A stretch of DNA of 10,814 bases from an uncultured Amylibacter sp. (lineage in GTDB: Bacteria; Pseudomonadota; Alphaproteobacteria; Rhodobacterales; Rhodobacteraceae): NCBI GenBank assembly GCA_937944065.1, contig CALDZS010000187.1, forward strand, positions 1-10,814, given 5' to 3'. The first letter of the stretch is position 1. Each line of letters opens with the position of its first letter. The notes under the pieces are model-generated. The model searched no databases. It saw nothing but the letters and a program-made list of their open reading frames with translations, and was not told the DNA's origin. This document shows positions 1 to 7,001 of the stretch, piece by piece. The translations under genes and the position numbers were made by a program.

Positions 1-3000
1 CCCGAAGCAAATTGCGCAAAATATACGATCCGTCACCTTGTAGGTCTGCTTGTTCGAACTGAATAACCTCCCAATCTGTGCGTTGTTCATCCTTGATCGC
101 AAAAGCATTTGCGCCGTTCAAAACAGCTGAACGTGATCGGGATTGCAACGTGGCGCGAGACGGTTTTAGATGAACTTCTGCCCGCGACCAACGCCCAGCT
201 TGCGCCCATGCAAGAGGTGCAAGAAGACTGCCAAACACTGCTTTGTTCTCAATCTTGGCAAACCGCTCATATCCTTCTTCTTCGGCAGAGCCATAAATCG
301 CGACTTGCGGCCAAGGTTTTGCAGTGGCGGCCACGTAAGGCCGATGTGCCTCTGTGCGATTTATCAAGTTAGGCAAGTCCATAAACGCAACGGAAACAGG
401 AGTGGCCCCAACCATGTTGCCTGAAACGACGAGTCTATCTTCAGCGCCTAAATCAATGACCCCTGCTGGTTCTACCCGCGTTCCAGTGACCACCCGCGCG
501 CCCTGCTCTTCAATTGTATCCAAACGGTACAATGTGGATTGCTGTGCGTCCGCAATTGATACAACATCACCACTGGTTAATGCCAACTTGGACGGTGGCA
601 ACGCAAACGCGATACTTTCGGCGGCTGTATTTCCTGTTGCCAACAACTTTCGACCCACAGCTTTGGCGTGACGGGCGCGCATCGCGATTGGAATGTCCAA
701 CGTAGTTGCGGTCGCATTCACAACGTCCTGAGCCAACAATGACACACTTGCCGATTGATACGCATTGTCCGCATCATAATATGACAATTGCACCTGACCC
801 AACCTTGTCGAAACAGGAGAACGCGATCGAGTGAACTGATCTTGCCCCTCGACGTCCAAAGCCAGATCAGCCAACGACAATATCGTGTCGGGCGCTGCAC
901 GAGAGTGACCAAACACCAACACACCATCCGTTTCGACACAGCTGAAATCGTAGGCCTGCATCAAGGGTTGCAGGCTTTCTCTGGCGGTTTGCATGCGTTC
1001 TTGTGCATAACCAATAACCAACCCATTCAACGCTGACACATCAGCGTCCTGTACACCCGATGCCGCACAAATATCAGCGACGACATGTGCTAATTCCTGC
1101 AAAAACATACGCCCAGTAATCCAATGGCCCGTTGCATAATTTGGCGCGTCAGACCAGATATCAGACCGCGCCGGAAATTCTGGCCAAGGCCGCGCATCCC
1201 ATGCCCAGACATGCGCGCGCGTCATATCGATCATAGGACCCTGATACACATCAGAAATTGGATTGTTAGCTTCATCCTGCCAGTACTGGGTCACAGCAGT
1301 CAAATAACGCGTTTGAATCAGCTCATCGACAGCGCCATTTGATGCATACGGTGCACTGGATTCTGATGATTTGGGATCGACAAAGACGTTCGGTTGATTT
1401 GTCCCCAAATCTATCGCTGGGCACCCAAACTCACTAAACCATATTGGTTTGGAACATGGGTCCCACACCGTTGAATTATTGGATTTTACGCCTCCAATAC
1501 GGTCATAATGTCGCCTGCTCCACCAATTGCGAATATCCTTGTATCGATAGACCCAAGGTTCATCATGCGCGCCATCGGCAATTTCACTGCGGATTTGGGC
1601 TACACGGTCTAACGCAGTTTCATAATACCAGTCATACCCTTCACCGCCCTCAATATTGGATTTCAGATACTCTAAATCGTAAACCGAACCAAACTTCGCA
1701 TCCAAATGATGTTCACCCGCTCGCCAATCAGACAGCGGCATGTAGTTATCAATCCCAACAAAATCGATATTGGGATCCGCCCACAGGGTATCAAGATGAT
1801 AGTGAATGTCGCCGGATCCATCGTTAGGATGATAACCGAAATATTCAGACCAATCCGCCGCGTATCCAATTTTTGTGGCTGGCCCTAGCAATGCACGTAC
1901 TTCTGTCGCCAAGGTCTTTAGATGCACAACGAATGGGAATAGATTCTGGGCGCTTCGAATTTGCGTCAAGCTGCGCATTTCAGACCCAATACAAAAGGCC
2001 CCGACACCGCCAGCGGCGGCGCACAAAGCAGCATTGTGCAATATGAACCGACTGTAGGTCCATTCCGCTGGGCCTGAATACACCACAGACCCATTGTCGA
2101 TTTGAAAATCTGACGCTTGGGCTGTTCCAAAAAAATCAGCGACTTCTGAATTCGCGGTTACTGTCTGGTCCGGGGTTCCTGCAAGATCAGGCGCAATAGA
2201 TACTGTTATCCGTCCGCGCCACGGCATTACAGGCTGATCTGGCAGGCCAGTCCACGGGTCAGTTTTTCCATTGGCTTGCTGAATATCCATTAGAATAAAT
2301 GGATAAAAAACAACATCTTGAGATACGTTCTTTAAATGTGTGATCGCCTCAATCACGCTTGTGTCGGACGGTGTTCCACCAAAAGCAACGTCACCGTTTG
2401 CCAACCCAACCTGATCAGCACTGGCACGTGACACCCCCGCCACAGACCATTCAAGCGGCACGCCATCGGCGGCTTTTTGGTCTACCTTCGGGCGCAAACT
2501 ACACTGTCCACAGCGCAGATCATCACCGAACCAGCTGACGACCAAAGACACGGACCCACAGTTGGGCAGATCAGTCGTCAAGTCTGCGACACCGTGGACG
2601 AAATCTGTTTCACCCCGCCCTGTATGAGAGTTTGCAGTGCTGTTTTCGGCAAAGTCGCCGGAAAAATAAACGGGATCGGTTCCTAATGTATACTCGCCCG
2701 ACCCAGGTATCAAACACACCCCATTGATCGTTTTTTGCACCGCTTGGTCATCGGTAGTCGACCGAAAAACCTCGAAATTAAATTGCGGGATGCGGTTTCC
2801 AAAAGGCGATAAATCCAGGTTTTCGATCACCACATAGGACAGCCCGCGAAAAGCTGGAGTGTTAACAAGACCTTCCACCGCAGAGATTGTGGGGTCAGGC
2901 AATTGGCCTTTCGCACCGTCATAGAACGCAAGGGATAGGTCGGCCTTTGATATTTCTTGTCCGTCTGCCCAAATACGACCAATCTTGGCGACGCCAGCCT

Positions 3001-3370
3001 CGCCCAATCCGAACCCAAGGCTGACTGTATAACTGTAACTGTTCGTCGTAACGCCGCCACCCTTGCCACCTGTTTCAGTGGTATCAATATTCTCTTTGAA
3101 ATTACTCGACCAAATCATTTGACCAGCAAGGCGCATGCGGCCAAAACTGACGGGAATTGTCGCCCCTTCTGCCGTACTTTGAAGTTTAAACTTGTCGACG
3201 CGACCTTGTTCGACCAACGGGGCACCTTGGCCAAATAGTTTTTGGTCTAATAGACCCCCAATGGATGCCCCGACCGCCTGACCAATGGCGGCACTGGCCA
3301 CGCCAGCAAAGGTGCCACCAACACCAGCACCAATCGCGGATCCTGCTGCCGCAAGTAATATAGTAGCCAT
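1..3370 (-). CDS. g15: GTA tail-tip 'megatron' protein g15, TIM-barrel (partial, C-terminus beyond left edge)
   Basis: The frame is open from the ATG at 3368-3370 to base 1, giving 1,123 codons; family members are near 1,300 aa, so about 180 codons are missing. The start follows a GGAGG site at 3379-3383, 8 bases away, and lies 2 bases past the g14 stop. Residues 2-41 form a glycine- and alanine-rich hydrophobic stretch (starts MATILLAAAGSAIGAG). Residues of about 45-400 are the tail-tip/hub-like region. Residues of about 430-740 match the GTA TIM-barrel domain, with WSEYFGY (E509) and WFSEFGCPAIDLG (E647) as candidate catalytic acids, plus FVGIDNYMPLSDW. The part from about 780 on fits the phage-tail-3/GTA C-terminal domains. 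In RcGTA the protein forms the tail tip and is thought to act in envelope penetration; the glycosidase role is inferred. Family identity is very likely, enzymatic activity less sure. Confidence 0.95.
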   Translation of the reverse strand, partial: MATILLAAAGSAIGAGVGGTFAGVASAAIGQAVGASIGGLLDQKLFGQGAPLVEQGRVDKFKLQSTAEGATIPVSFGRMRLAGQMIWSSNFKENIDTTETGGKGGGVTTNSYSYTVSLGFGLGEAGVAKIGRIWADGQEISKADLSLAFYDGAKGQLPDPTISAVEGLVNTPAFRGLSYVVIENLDLSPFGNRIPQFNFEVFRSTTDDQAVQKTINGVCLIPGSGEYTLGTDPVYFSGDFAENSTANSHTGRGETDFVHGVADLTTDLPNCGSVSLVVSWFGDDLRCGQCSLRPKVDQKAADGVPLEWSVAGVSRASADQVGLANGDVAFGGTPSDTSVIEAITHLKNVSQDVVFYPFILMDIQQANGKTDPWTGLPDQPVMPWRGRITVSIAPDLAGTPDQTVTANSEVADFFGTAQASDFQIDNGSVVYSGPAEWTYSRFILHNAALCAAAGGVGAFCIGSEMRSLTQIRSAQNLFPFVVHLKTLATEVRALLGPATKIGYAADWSEYFGYHPNDGSGDIHYHLDTLWADPNIDFVGIDNYMPLSDWRAGEHHLDAKFGSVYDLEYLKSNIEGGEGYDWYYETALDRVAQIRSEIADGAHDEPWVYRYKDIRNWWSRRHYDRIGGVKSNNSTVWDPCSKPIWFSEFGCPAIDLGTNQPNVFVDPKSSESSAPYASNGAVDELIQTRYLTAVTQYWQDEANNPISDVYQGPMIDMTRAHVWAWDARPWPEFPARSDIWSDAPNYATGHWITGRMFLQELAHVVADICAASGVQDADVSALNGLVIGYAQERMQTARESLQPLMQAYDFSCVETDGVLVFGHSRAAPDTILSLADLALDVEGQDQFTRSRSPVSTRLGQVQLSYYDADNAYQSASVSLLAQDVVNATATTLDIPIAMRARHAKAVGRKLLATGNTAAESIAFALPPSKLALTSGDVVSIADAQQSTLYRLDTIEEQGARVVTGTRVEPAGVIDLGAEDRLVVSGNMVGATPVSVAFMDLPNLINRTEAHRPYVAATAKPWPQVAIYGSAEEEGYERFAKIENKAVFGSLLAPLAWAQAGRWSRAEVHLKPSRATLQSRSRSAVLNGANAFAIKDEQRTDWEVIQFEQADLQGDGSYILRNLLR

Positions 3371-3372
3371 GG

Positions 3373-3828
3373 TTATTGCCTCCGTTCAGGAAAATGAAAT
3401 TGCGCACTGATGCGTCTGATCCAAGCAGTAGTTAACGCCGTCTCGGTCACGCTATATCCGCTGTAGGCATGAATTAATGTGGGATACCCGTCAGGGCTTT
3501 GCCCCAATATACCAAGATGCTTTGCAACCGAATTGGGGATCATGCGAAACAGCAAAACGGTGCCGGGACGGTTCAGGTCAATTTGACCCGCAGGCGACAG
3601 GTGACGCGATGCAGCATCCAAAAGAACTTCTGCGCGCCCCGTCTCAGACCAATCTTTGGTATAGTTTGGTGGTTTTTCTGGCTCCGCCCCGATCAGATCG
3701 CGCCACACACCACGGATCAGCCCAAGGCAGTCCGCCCCTTGCTGAAATGTACTTGCTTGATGTTTGTAAGGCGTACCGATCCAATTGCGGGCAGAATCTA
3801 CCACATCGTTGTTTAATGGCTCTATCAT
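3373..3828 (-). CDS. g14: NlpC/P60-family cell wall peptidase, GTA g14
   Basis: This is a 151 aa cysteine peptidase of the NlpC/P60 fold, expected to cut peptide links in peptidoglycan as the tail crosses the cell wall. The catalytic cysteine is C34 in QQGADCLGLIRGVWR, a classic position near the N-terminus; H104 in VAKHLGIL is the likely general base, and H120 in LIHAYSG the likely third residue. The start at 3828 is chosen because its ATG overlaps the g13 stop as ATGA, and the homology begins just after it; a longer in-frame start at 3903 would run 76 bases into g13 and adds an unconserved-looking extension. The stop is 2 bases before g15. No signal peptide or membrane segment is seen, which fits a particle component and not a secreted host enzyme. 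Confidence 0.95.
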   Translation of the reverse strand: MIEPLNNDVVDSARNWIGTPYKHQASTFQQGADCLGLIRGVWRDLIGAEPEKPPNYTKDWSETGRAEVLLDAASRHLSPAGQIDLNRPGTVLLFRMIPNSVAKHLGILGQSPDGYPTLIHAYSGYSVTETALTTAWIRRISAQFHFPERRQ

Positions 3829-4733
3829 GATTGGGATTTGACCTTGTTCGTAATAGATTGCCCCTGATAATCGCCCCCCGTCACAGGATAGGCAGTCGCC
3901 CAATCATCGCCTGGAATGAACGGAAAACCTTGAAAGTTCAGGATATTTGCAAACTTCTCTTTGCAAGTCGTGGCGCGCTTATCACAACCGGCAACCAGTT
4001 CGGCCTGATCAGTGGGATTAACCGGAAACGCGGGTGCATTTTTTAACTCTATATGGCGTTCCGATTTTTCGGTAACATCTCTTTGAATCAAAGAGATTGA
4101 CCCTTGGTTATCACCTGACAACCAACGCACAGTTCCGCCGACGAACCAGCGATCTTCGATGCTGCTTATCGGTTTAAAATACAGTTTTTTCTTGTTCGTG
4201 ACTCGCGCGATTTCGATAGCAGTCAAATACCCCTGCGTACCAATGTCAAACTGGCATTTTTGATCGCCTAATGCCGCAGAACAAGTACGCAAATAAGATC
4301 GCCCAATTGGCGTGTTCAGCCGGTCCGACAGGCTGCGCAACTCTACTTCAAACGCGTTTGGTCCGTGGCGGATTTCACCAAGCTGCCCACGAAACAACAA
4401 ACTGCGCTGCGCTGTGTCTTTCCAGTTTACAATCCAATGCCAAATTTCAGCATCATCATACAGCCCGGCCTCGATGTCAGTCGCGGTGATCAAGTCGGAA
4501 CTTAGCGCCCCAACCGCCTCGGCATTATCTACCGATAGTCCAGAGGCGGATTGCAATGTGCTGGCGTTCATGCCTGATGCCGCCGCGAATACCGTGTTTT
4601 CAAAACTGATATCAACGTCATGATCCGAAAAACCAAACTCATGGCCGTCCGTGCGACGAATGCGCCAACACCGACATAGGGTTGTGACCCCAGTATCTAG
4701 ATGTGCCTGAAAATCTGTTGAAAGTTCGCGCAT
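3825..4733 (-). CDS. g13: GTA baseplate hub protein g13 (DUF2163 / phage BR0599 family)
   Basis: The 302 aa protein has an N-terminal DUF2163-type region (about 1-160) and a C-terminal BR0599-type region (about 200-285, ending in the motif FQGFPFIPGDDW). It corresponds to the hub that links the distal tail ring to the megatron tip. Six cysteines are present: C20 and C22 near the start, and C151, C160, C250 and C257 in two pairs (CSAALGDQKC and CDKRATTC). The last four have the spacing seen in phage lambda gpL-like tail-tip proteins that bind an iron-sulfur cluster, so a [4Fe-4S] site is a good inference. The ATG shares one base with the g12 stop (TGATG), implying coupled translation, and the stop overlaps the g14 start. 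The length is normal for the family. Confidence 0.95.
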   Translation of the reverse strand: MRELSTDFQAHLDTGVTTLCRCWRIRRTDGHEFGFSDHDVDISFENTVFAAASGMNASTLQSASGLSVDNAEAVGALSSDLITATDIEAGLYDDAEIWHWIVNWKDTAQRSLLFRGQLGEIRHGPNAFEVELRSLSDRLNTPIGRSYLRTCSAALGDQKCQFDIGTQGYLTAIEIARVTNKKKLYFKPISSIEDRWFVGGTVRWLSGDNQGSISLIQRDVTEKSERHIELKNAPAFPVNPTDQAELVAGCDKRATTCKEKFANILNFQGFPFIPGDDWATAYPVTGGDYQGQSITNKVKSQS

Positions 4734-5365
4734 CAGACCCGCACCTCTACCACTGGTATGGATGGCACTTCGCCCGCCTGGAACCCCGCCACAGTCATTT
4801 CCAGCCGGTCCGTGTCGAACCGCACAGGCACATCATACTCATACCCTGCCGTTACAGTTGCGTCTTCTGAGGGTGGGTTGAAAAACGTCAAAACACCCGT
4901 AGACCGATCAACGGAAAAATGTTGGTCTTCGAATATTTCAACACCATCAATGCCGACCAAAACGGTTCCCTCAACCGGTTTTGAAATCTCGCGACAGTAT
5001 TCATATTCACCCGATCGGTAGGTTTTACACAGTTGCAAATCTGCGATCAGCCCATCACCAACCCCAATCACCTGATCATCAAACGAGATCGGCTTGGATG
5101 GCGCGTTGCTTTTAAAATCTGACCAATCTTTCCAACGGAACCCATGCAAGCGGCCACCACGCGCTTCAAAGAACGCGATGACCATCTGCATATCGTCCAA
5201 GCTGCGCATGGCAACACCAGCATCAAACCGACGGCGCGAATGTTTCCATGGCGTGTTTCGTTCTTCAAACCCGCTTGCAACGGTCACAATCTCGGTGCGA
5301 CGCTCTGGGCCGCCGACCGAACCCAGTGATAGTTTGGCGGGAAATCTTTCTTCGTGAAATGTCAT
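4733..5365 (-). CDS. g12: GTA distal tail protein g12 (DUF2460 family)
   Basis: The 210 aa protein belongs to the DUF2460 family, the distal tail protein that caps the tube and attaches the baseplate. The hallmark block is GGRLHGFRWKDWSDF at residues 70-84, preceded by the N-terminal MTFHEERFP and ETNTPW-like segment (EERNTPWKHSRRRFDAG, 34-50). The C-terminal half is a beta-rich region with VPVRFDTDRLEMT near residue 185, also typical. The start is supported by an AAGGAG site at 5373-5378, 7 bases upstream; that site overlaps the g11 stop codon. The gap to g11 is 12 bp and the stop shares a base with the g13 ATG. Nothing is missing compared with the usual length of about 210 aa. Confidence 0.96.
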   Translation of the reverse strand: MTFHEERFPAKLSLGSVGGPERRTEIVTVASGFEERNTPWKHSRRRFDAGVAMRSLDDMQMVIAFFEARGGRLHGFRWKDWSDFKSNAPSKPISFDDQVIGVGDGLIADLQLCKTYRSGEYEYCREISKPVEGTVLVGIDGVEIFEDQHFSVDRSTGVLTFFNPPSEDATVTAGYEYDVPVRFDTDRLEMTVAGFQAGEVPSIPVVEVRV

Positions 5366-5377
5366 GTACCTGCTCCT

Positions 5378-6040
5378 TTAGAAATTCCGTTGGCCCCGTT
5401 GCACAGCGCGACCCAAACTGGCTGCTATCTGTGTTTGGGATCGTTTGAACCCTGCAACATCTGGACTGCTTACGGTCATGTTTACGGTCACCCCACCGCC
5501 ACCATTGGTGCGCACGCCCAACGATCCATCTGCACCGCGTGACAGCGGCATAATGGCCTCTGCGCCTGCCTCCCCCATTAGGCCGGTGCCACCGCGCATG
5601 GGGAAACTAGTGGGCGATGAAACAACGCCACCTTTGGCAAACGGCATCACGCGCCCTTGCGAAAATGCACTGCCCTTTTCGAACAATGAAAGTCCTGAAA
5701 GCAAGTTTGTAAGCCCGCCCAATGCTGCAGATGAAAACGCATCGGCAACAGGTGTTATCGCATTGTTAAACGTGGTCTCGATCATCGATCGCGCAACGTT
5801 ACGCAATACATCCGACAATTTTGCGCCCTCAAAGACCAAGTCGCCAAACGCGCCTTTCAATCCACTGCTTAAGTTCTTGCTAAGGCCGCTGGCCTGAGTG
5901 CCCGTTTGCGAAATCACTGATCCCATGCTGGTCAATTCCGACTGGAACACGGCCGAGATTTTTGCAGTGGACGCGATAGAGCTTTCTAAATGATCCAGTT
6001 GCGTGTCCAGATCCTCAATTTCACTTCGATAGTCAGCCAT
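5378..6040 (-). CDS. g11: GTA tape measure protein g11
   Basis: The 220 aa protein is the tape measure, which sets tail length and sits inside the tube until DNA exit. Residues 1-30 (MADYRSEIEDLDTQLDHLES and on) look like a short coiled coil; 60-120 hold amphipathic and hydrophobic stretches; residues 150-176 carry the signature GLMGEAGAEAIMPLSRG; the tail end is glycine-rich and then basic. At 220 aa it is far shorter than siphophage tape measures (often 600-1,500 aa), in line with the short tail of GTA particles. The start at 6040 is preferred over the upstream ATG at 6088 because homology begins at MADYRSE, an AAGGA site lies 9 bases upstream (6050-6054), and the longer version would overlap g10.1. 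Confidence 0.95.
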   Translation of the reverse strand: MADYRSEIEDLDTQLDHLESSIASTAKISAVFQSELTSMGSVISQTGTQASGLSKNLSSGLKGAFGDLVFEGAKLSDVLRNVARSMIETTFNNAITPVADAFSSAALGGLTNLLSGLSLFEKGSAFSQGRVMPFAKGGVVSSPTSFPMRGGTGLMGEAGAEAIMPLSRGADGSLGVRTNGGGGVTVNMTVSSPDVAGFKRSQTQIAASLGRAVQRGQRNF

Positions 6041-6049
6041 ACAGGCGCA

Positions 6050-6054
6050 TCCTT
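6050..6054 (-). promoter_or_regulatory. Ribosome binding site deciding the g11 start
   Basis: AAGGA on the minus strand, 9 bases before the ATG at 6038-6040. It lies in the 16 bp gap after g10.1 and supports the short g11 start over the upstream ATG at 6088. Confidence 0.7.
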
Positions 6055-6056
6055 TT

Positions 6057-6248
6057 CTATGTGTCCGGGTATTGTGCCAGCAAGGCATTCAGCCCGTTTC
6101 GGCCAAGCGTCGTACTTTGATCTTGAAGGCTGCCTGCCTTCACCATCAGCTCATATGGGGTCATCGCCCAGAACTCTTCTGCAGATAGGTCTAGCTGATG
6201 CAGGCCAAGGCGCATCAAACCAGCCCAGTCAAAACCAGTCTCGTTCAT
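6057..6248 (-). CDS. g10.1: Phage tail assembly chaperone, GTA g10.1 (small)
   Basis: This 63 aa protein matches the short phage tail assembly chaperone family (DUF2376-like) that lies just before the GTA tape measure. Visible markers are the start FDWAGLMRLGL, the conserved block LSAEEFWAMTPYELM and the C-terminal Arg-Asn-Gly-Leu segment. It is expected to cooperate with g10 in coating the tape measure before the tube polymerises. Its ATG overlaps the g10 stop as ATGA, so translation is probably coupled. No separate Shine-Dalgarno site is needed and none is strong. The gap to g11 is 16 bp. Small size is normal for the family and not a truncation. Confidence 0.9.
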   Translation of the reverse strand: MNETGFDWAGLMRLGLHQLDLSAEEFWAMTPYELMVKAGSLQDQSTTLGRNGLNALLAQYPDT

Positions 6249-6562
6249 GCGTTTGCGGGGCCGAAGGTTACTTTTAGCAACTCTCCTGCGGTTTTGGCGG
6301 CTTGCAATACGCCACCTTCGATCTTGCTTTTGCCCAAAAGATCACGATCCCCATCCCAGCCTCCGCCCCGCAATCCTGCGGCCAAAAGTGTGATAAGATC
6401 AGCTGCAGAAAACCTATTTTCTTCAAAACGTTCAACCAACGCCAAAAGGCTTTGTTCACCCAACACCTGTTCCAACTCGACCAGCGCATTCAGCGACAGC
6501 CGCATTGTGTGCTCTGTACCATCAAGGGACAATGCGACCTCGCCGCGGTGCGGATTGGCCAT
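6245..6562 (-). CDS. g10: GTA tail assembly chaperone g10 (DUF3356 / GTA gp10 family)
   Basis: The 105 aa protein is of the GTA gp10 family, a tail tube/assembly chaperone type. It opens with a two-strand beta segment (MANPHRGEVALSLDG) followed by LSLNALVELEQVLGEQS, the characteristic helix, and a central LRGGGWDGDRDLL block at about residues 65-77. The ATG shares a base with the g9 stop (TAATG) and the TGA overlaps the g10.1 start. In many siphophages the two chaperones are made by a programmed frameshift; here they are two separate, coupled genes. Length is typical. Confidence 0.92.
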   Translation of the reverse strand: MANPHRGEVALSLDGTEHTMRLSLNALVELEQVLGEQSLLALVERFEENRFSAADLITLLAAGLRGGGWDGDRDLLGKSKIEGGVLQAAKTAGELLKVTFGPANA

Positions 6563-6975
6563 TAGGCCGCCGCAAAGGTTAGGGCACCGGCGGAAGACAA
6601 GGATAACTCGTATGTCGCTTCGCCTTCGTATTGACCTGAATATTCCACTGATGTGATTTGAAACGCACCTTCAACAGTTCCAAAATCAGGAATAATCACT
6701 TGAAACAAAGGTACTTCACCATCAAAGAAAAGTTGGCGTGCACGTTCGTCGGTATCTTCATCGCGAAATACGCCAGAGCCGCTGATAGAGGCGGATCGAA
6801 CTCCACCACCCGCCAACAATTCGCGCCAGCCGCCATCGCTTTCTATGCTTGTAACATCAACGGGTTGCGCATTGAAACTGATCCGCGATGCCCGCAATCC
6901 AGCCAGCGTCTCAAACGCGCCAGATCCGTCCATATCGACCTTGATCAGTAGGTCTTTTCCATTTTGAACCGTCAT
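6562..6975 (-). CDS. g9: GTA major tail tube protein g9
   Basis: The 137 aa protein is the major tail protein of the TP901-1 type; it polymerises as hexameric rings to make the tube. It begins MTVQNGKDLLIKVD, with LRASRISFNAQPVDVTS and a central GSGVFRDEDTDERARQLF block (about residues 75-92), and ends in an alanine-rich tail (ALTFAAA). The start at 6975 is taken over the in-frame upstream ATG at 7020 because an AAAGGA site is 7 bases before it, the family starts here, and the longer reading would overlap the end of the beta-helix gene. The gap to that gene is 26 bp. No abnormality is seen. Confidence 0.95.
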   Translation of the reverse strand: MTVQNGKDLLIKVDMDGSGAFETLAGLRASRISFNAQPVDVTSIESDGGWRELLAGGGVRSASISGSGVFRDEDTDERARQLFFDGEVPLFQVIIPDFGTVEGAFQITSVEYSGQYEGEATYELSLSSAGALTFAAA

Positions 6976-6982
6976 TTTTTCG

Positions 6983-6989
6983 TCCTTTC
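6983..6989 (-). promoter_or_regulatory. Ribosome binding site deciding the g9 start
   Basis: GAAAGGA on the minus strand, 7 bases before the ATG at 6973-6975. It is one of the clearest Shine-Dalgarno sites in the window, which fits the high copy number needed for a tube subunit, and it supports the 6975 start over 7020. Confidence 0.75.
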
Positions 6990-7001
6990 GAAAGGGGTTT
7001 A

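Noticed and set aside
109..2057. Many plus-strand frames of 60-150 codons opposite g15
   Set aside because: They have no family look, no ribosome binding sites, and lie opposite a continuous minus-strand frame with clear GTA homology. They are shadows of g15.
3186..3407. Minus-strand frame of 73 codons across the g14-g15 joint
   Set aside because: It is out of frame with both genes, has a Cys/Trp/Gly-rich low-quality translation, and overlaps the well-supported start of g15.
3829..3903. Longer g14 start giving 176 residues
   Set aside because: It would overlap g13 by 79 bases with a Cys/Gly-rich extension unlike the family; the ATGA start at 3828 fits operon style and homology.
6245..6330. 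Programmed -1 frameshift joining g10 and g10.1, as in phage lambda G/GT
   Set aside because: The -1 frame is open near the end of g10, but I found no proper X XXY YYZ slippery heptamer in the right phase, and an ATGA overlap explains coupled translation more simply.
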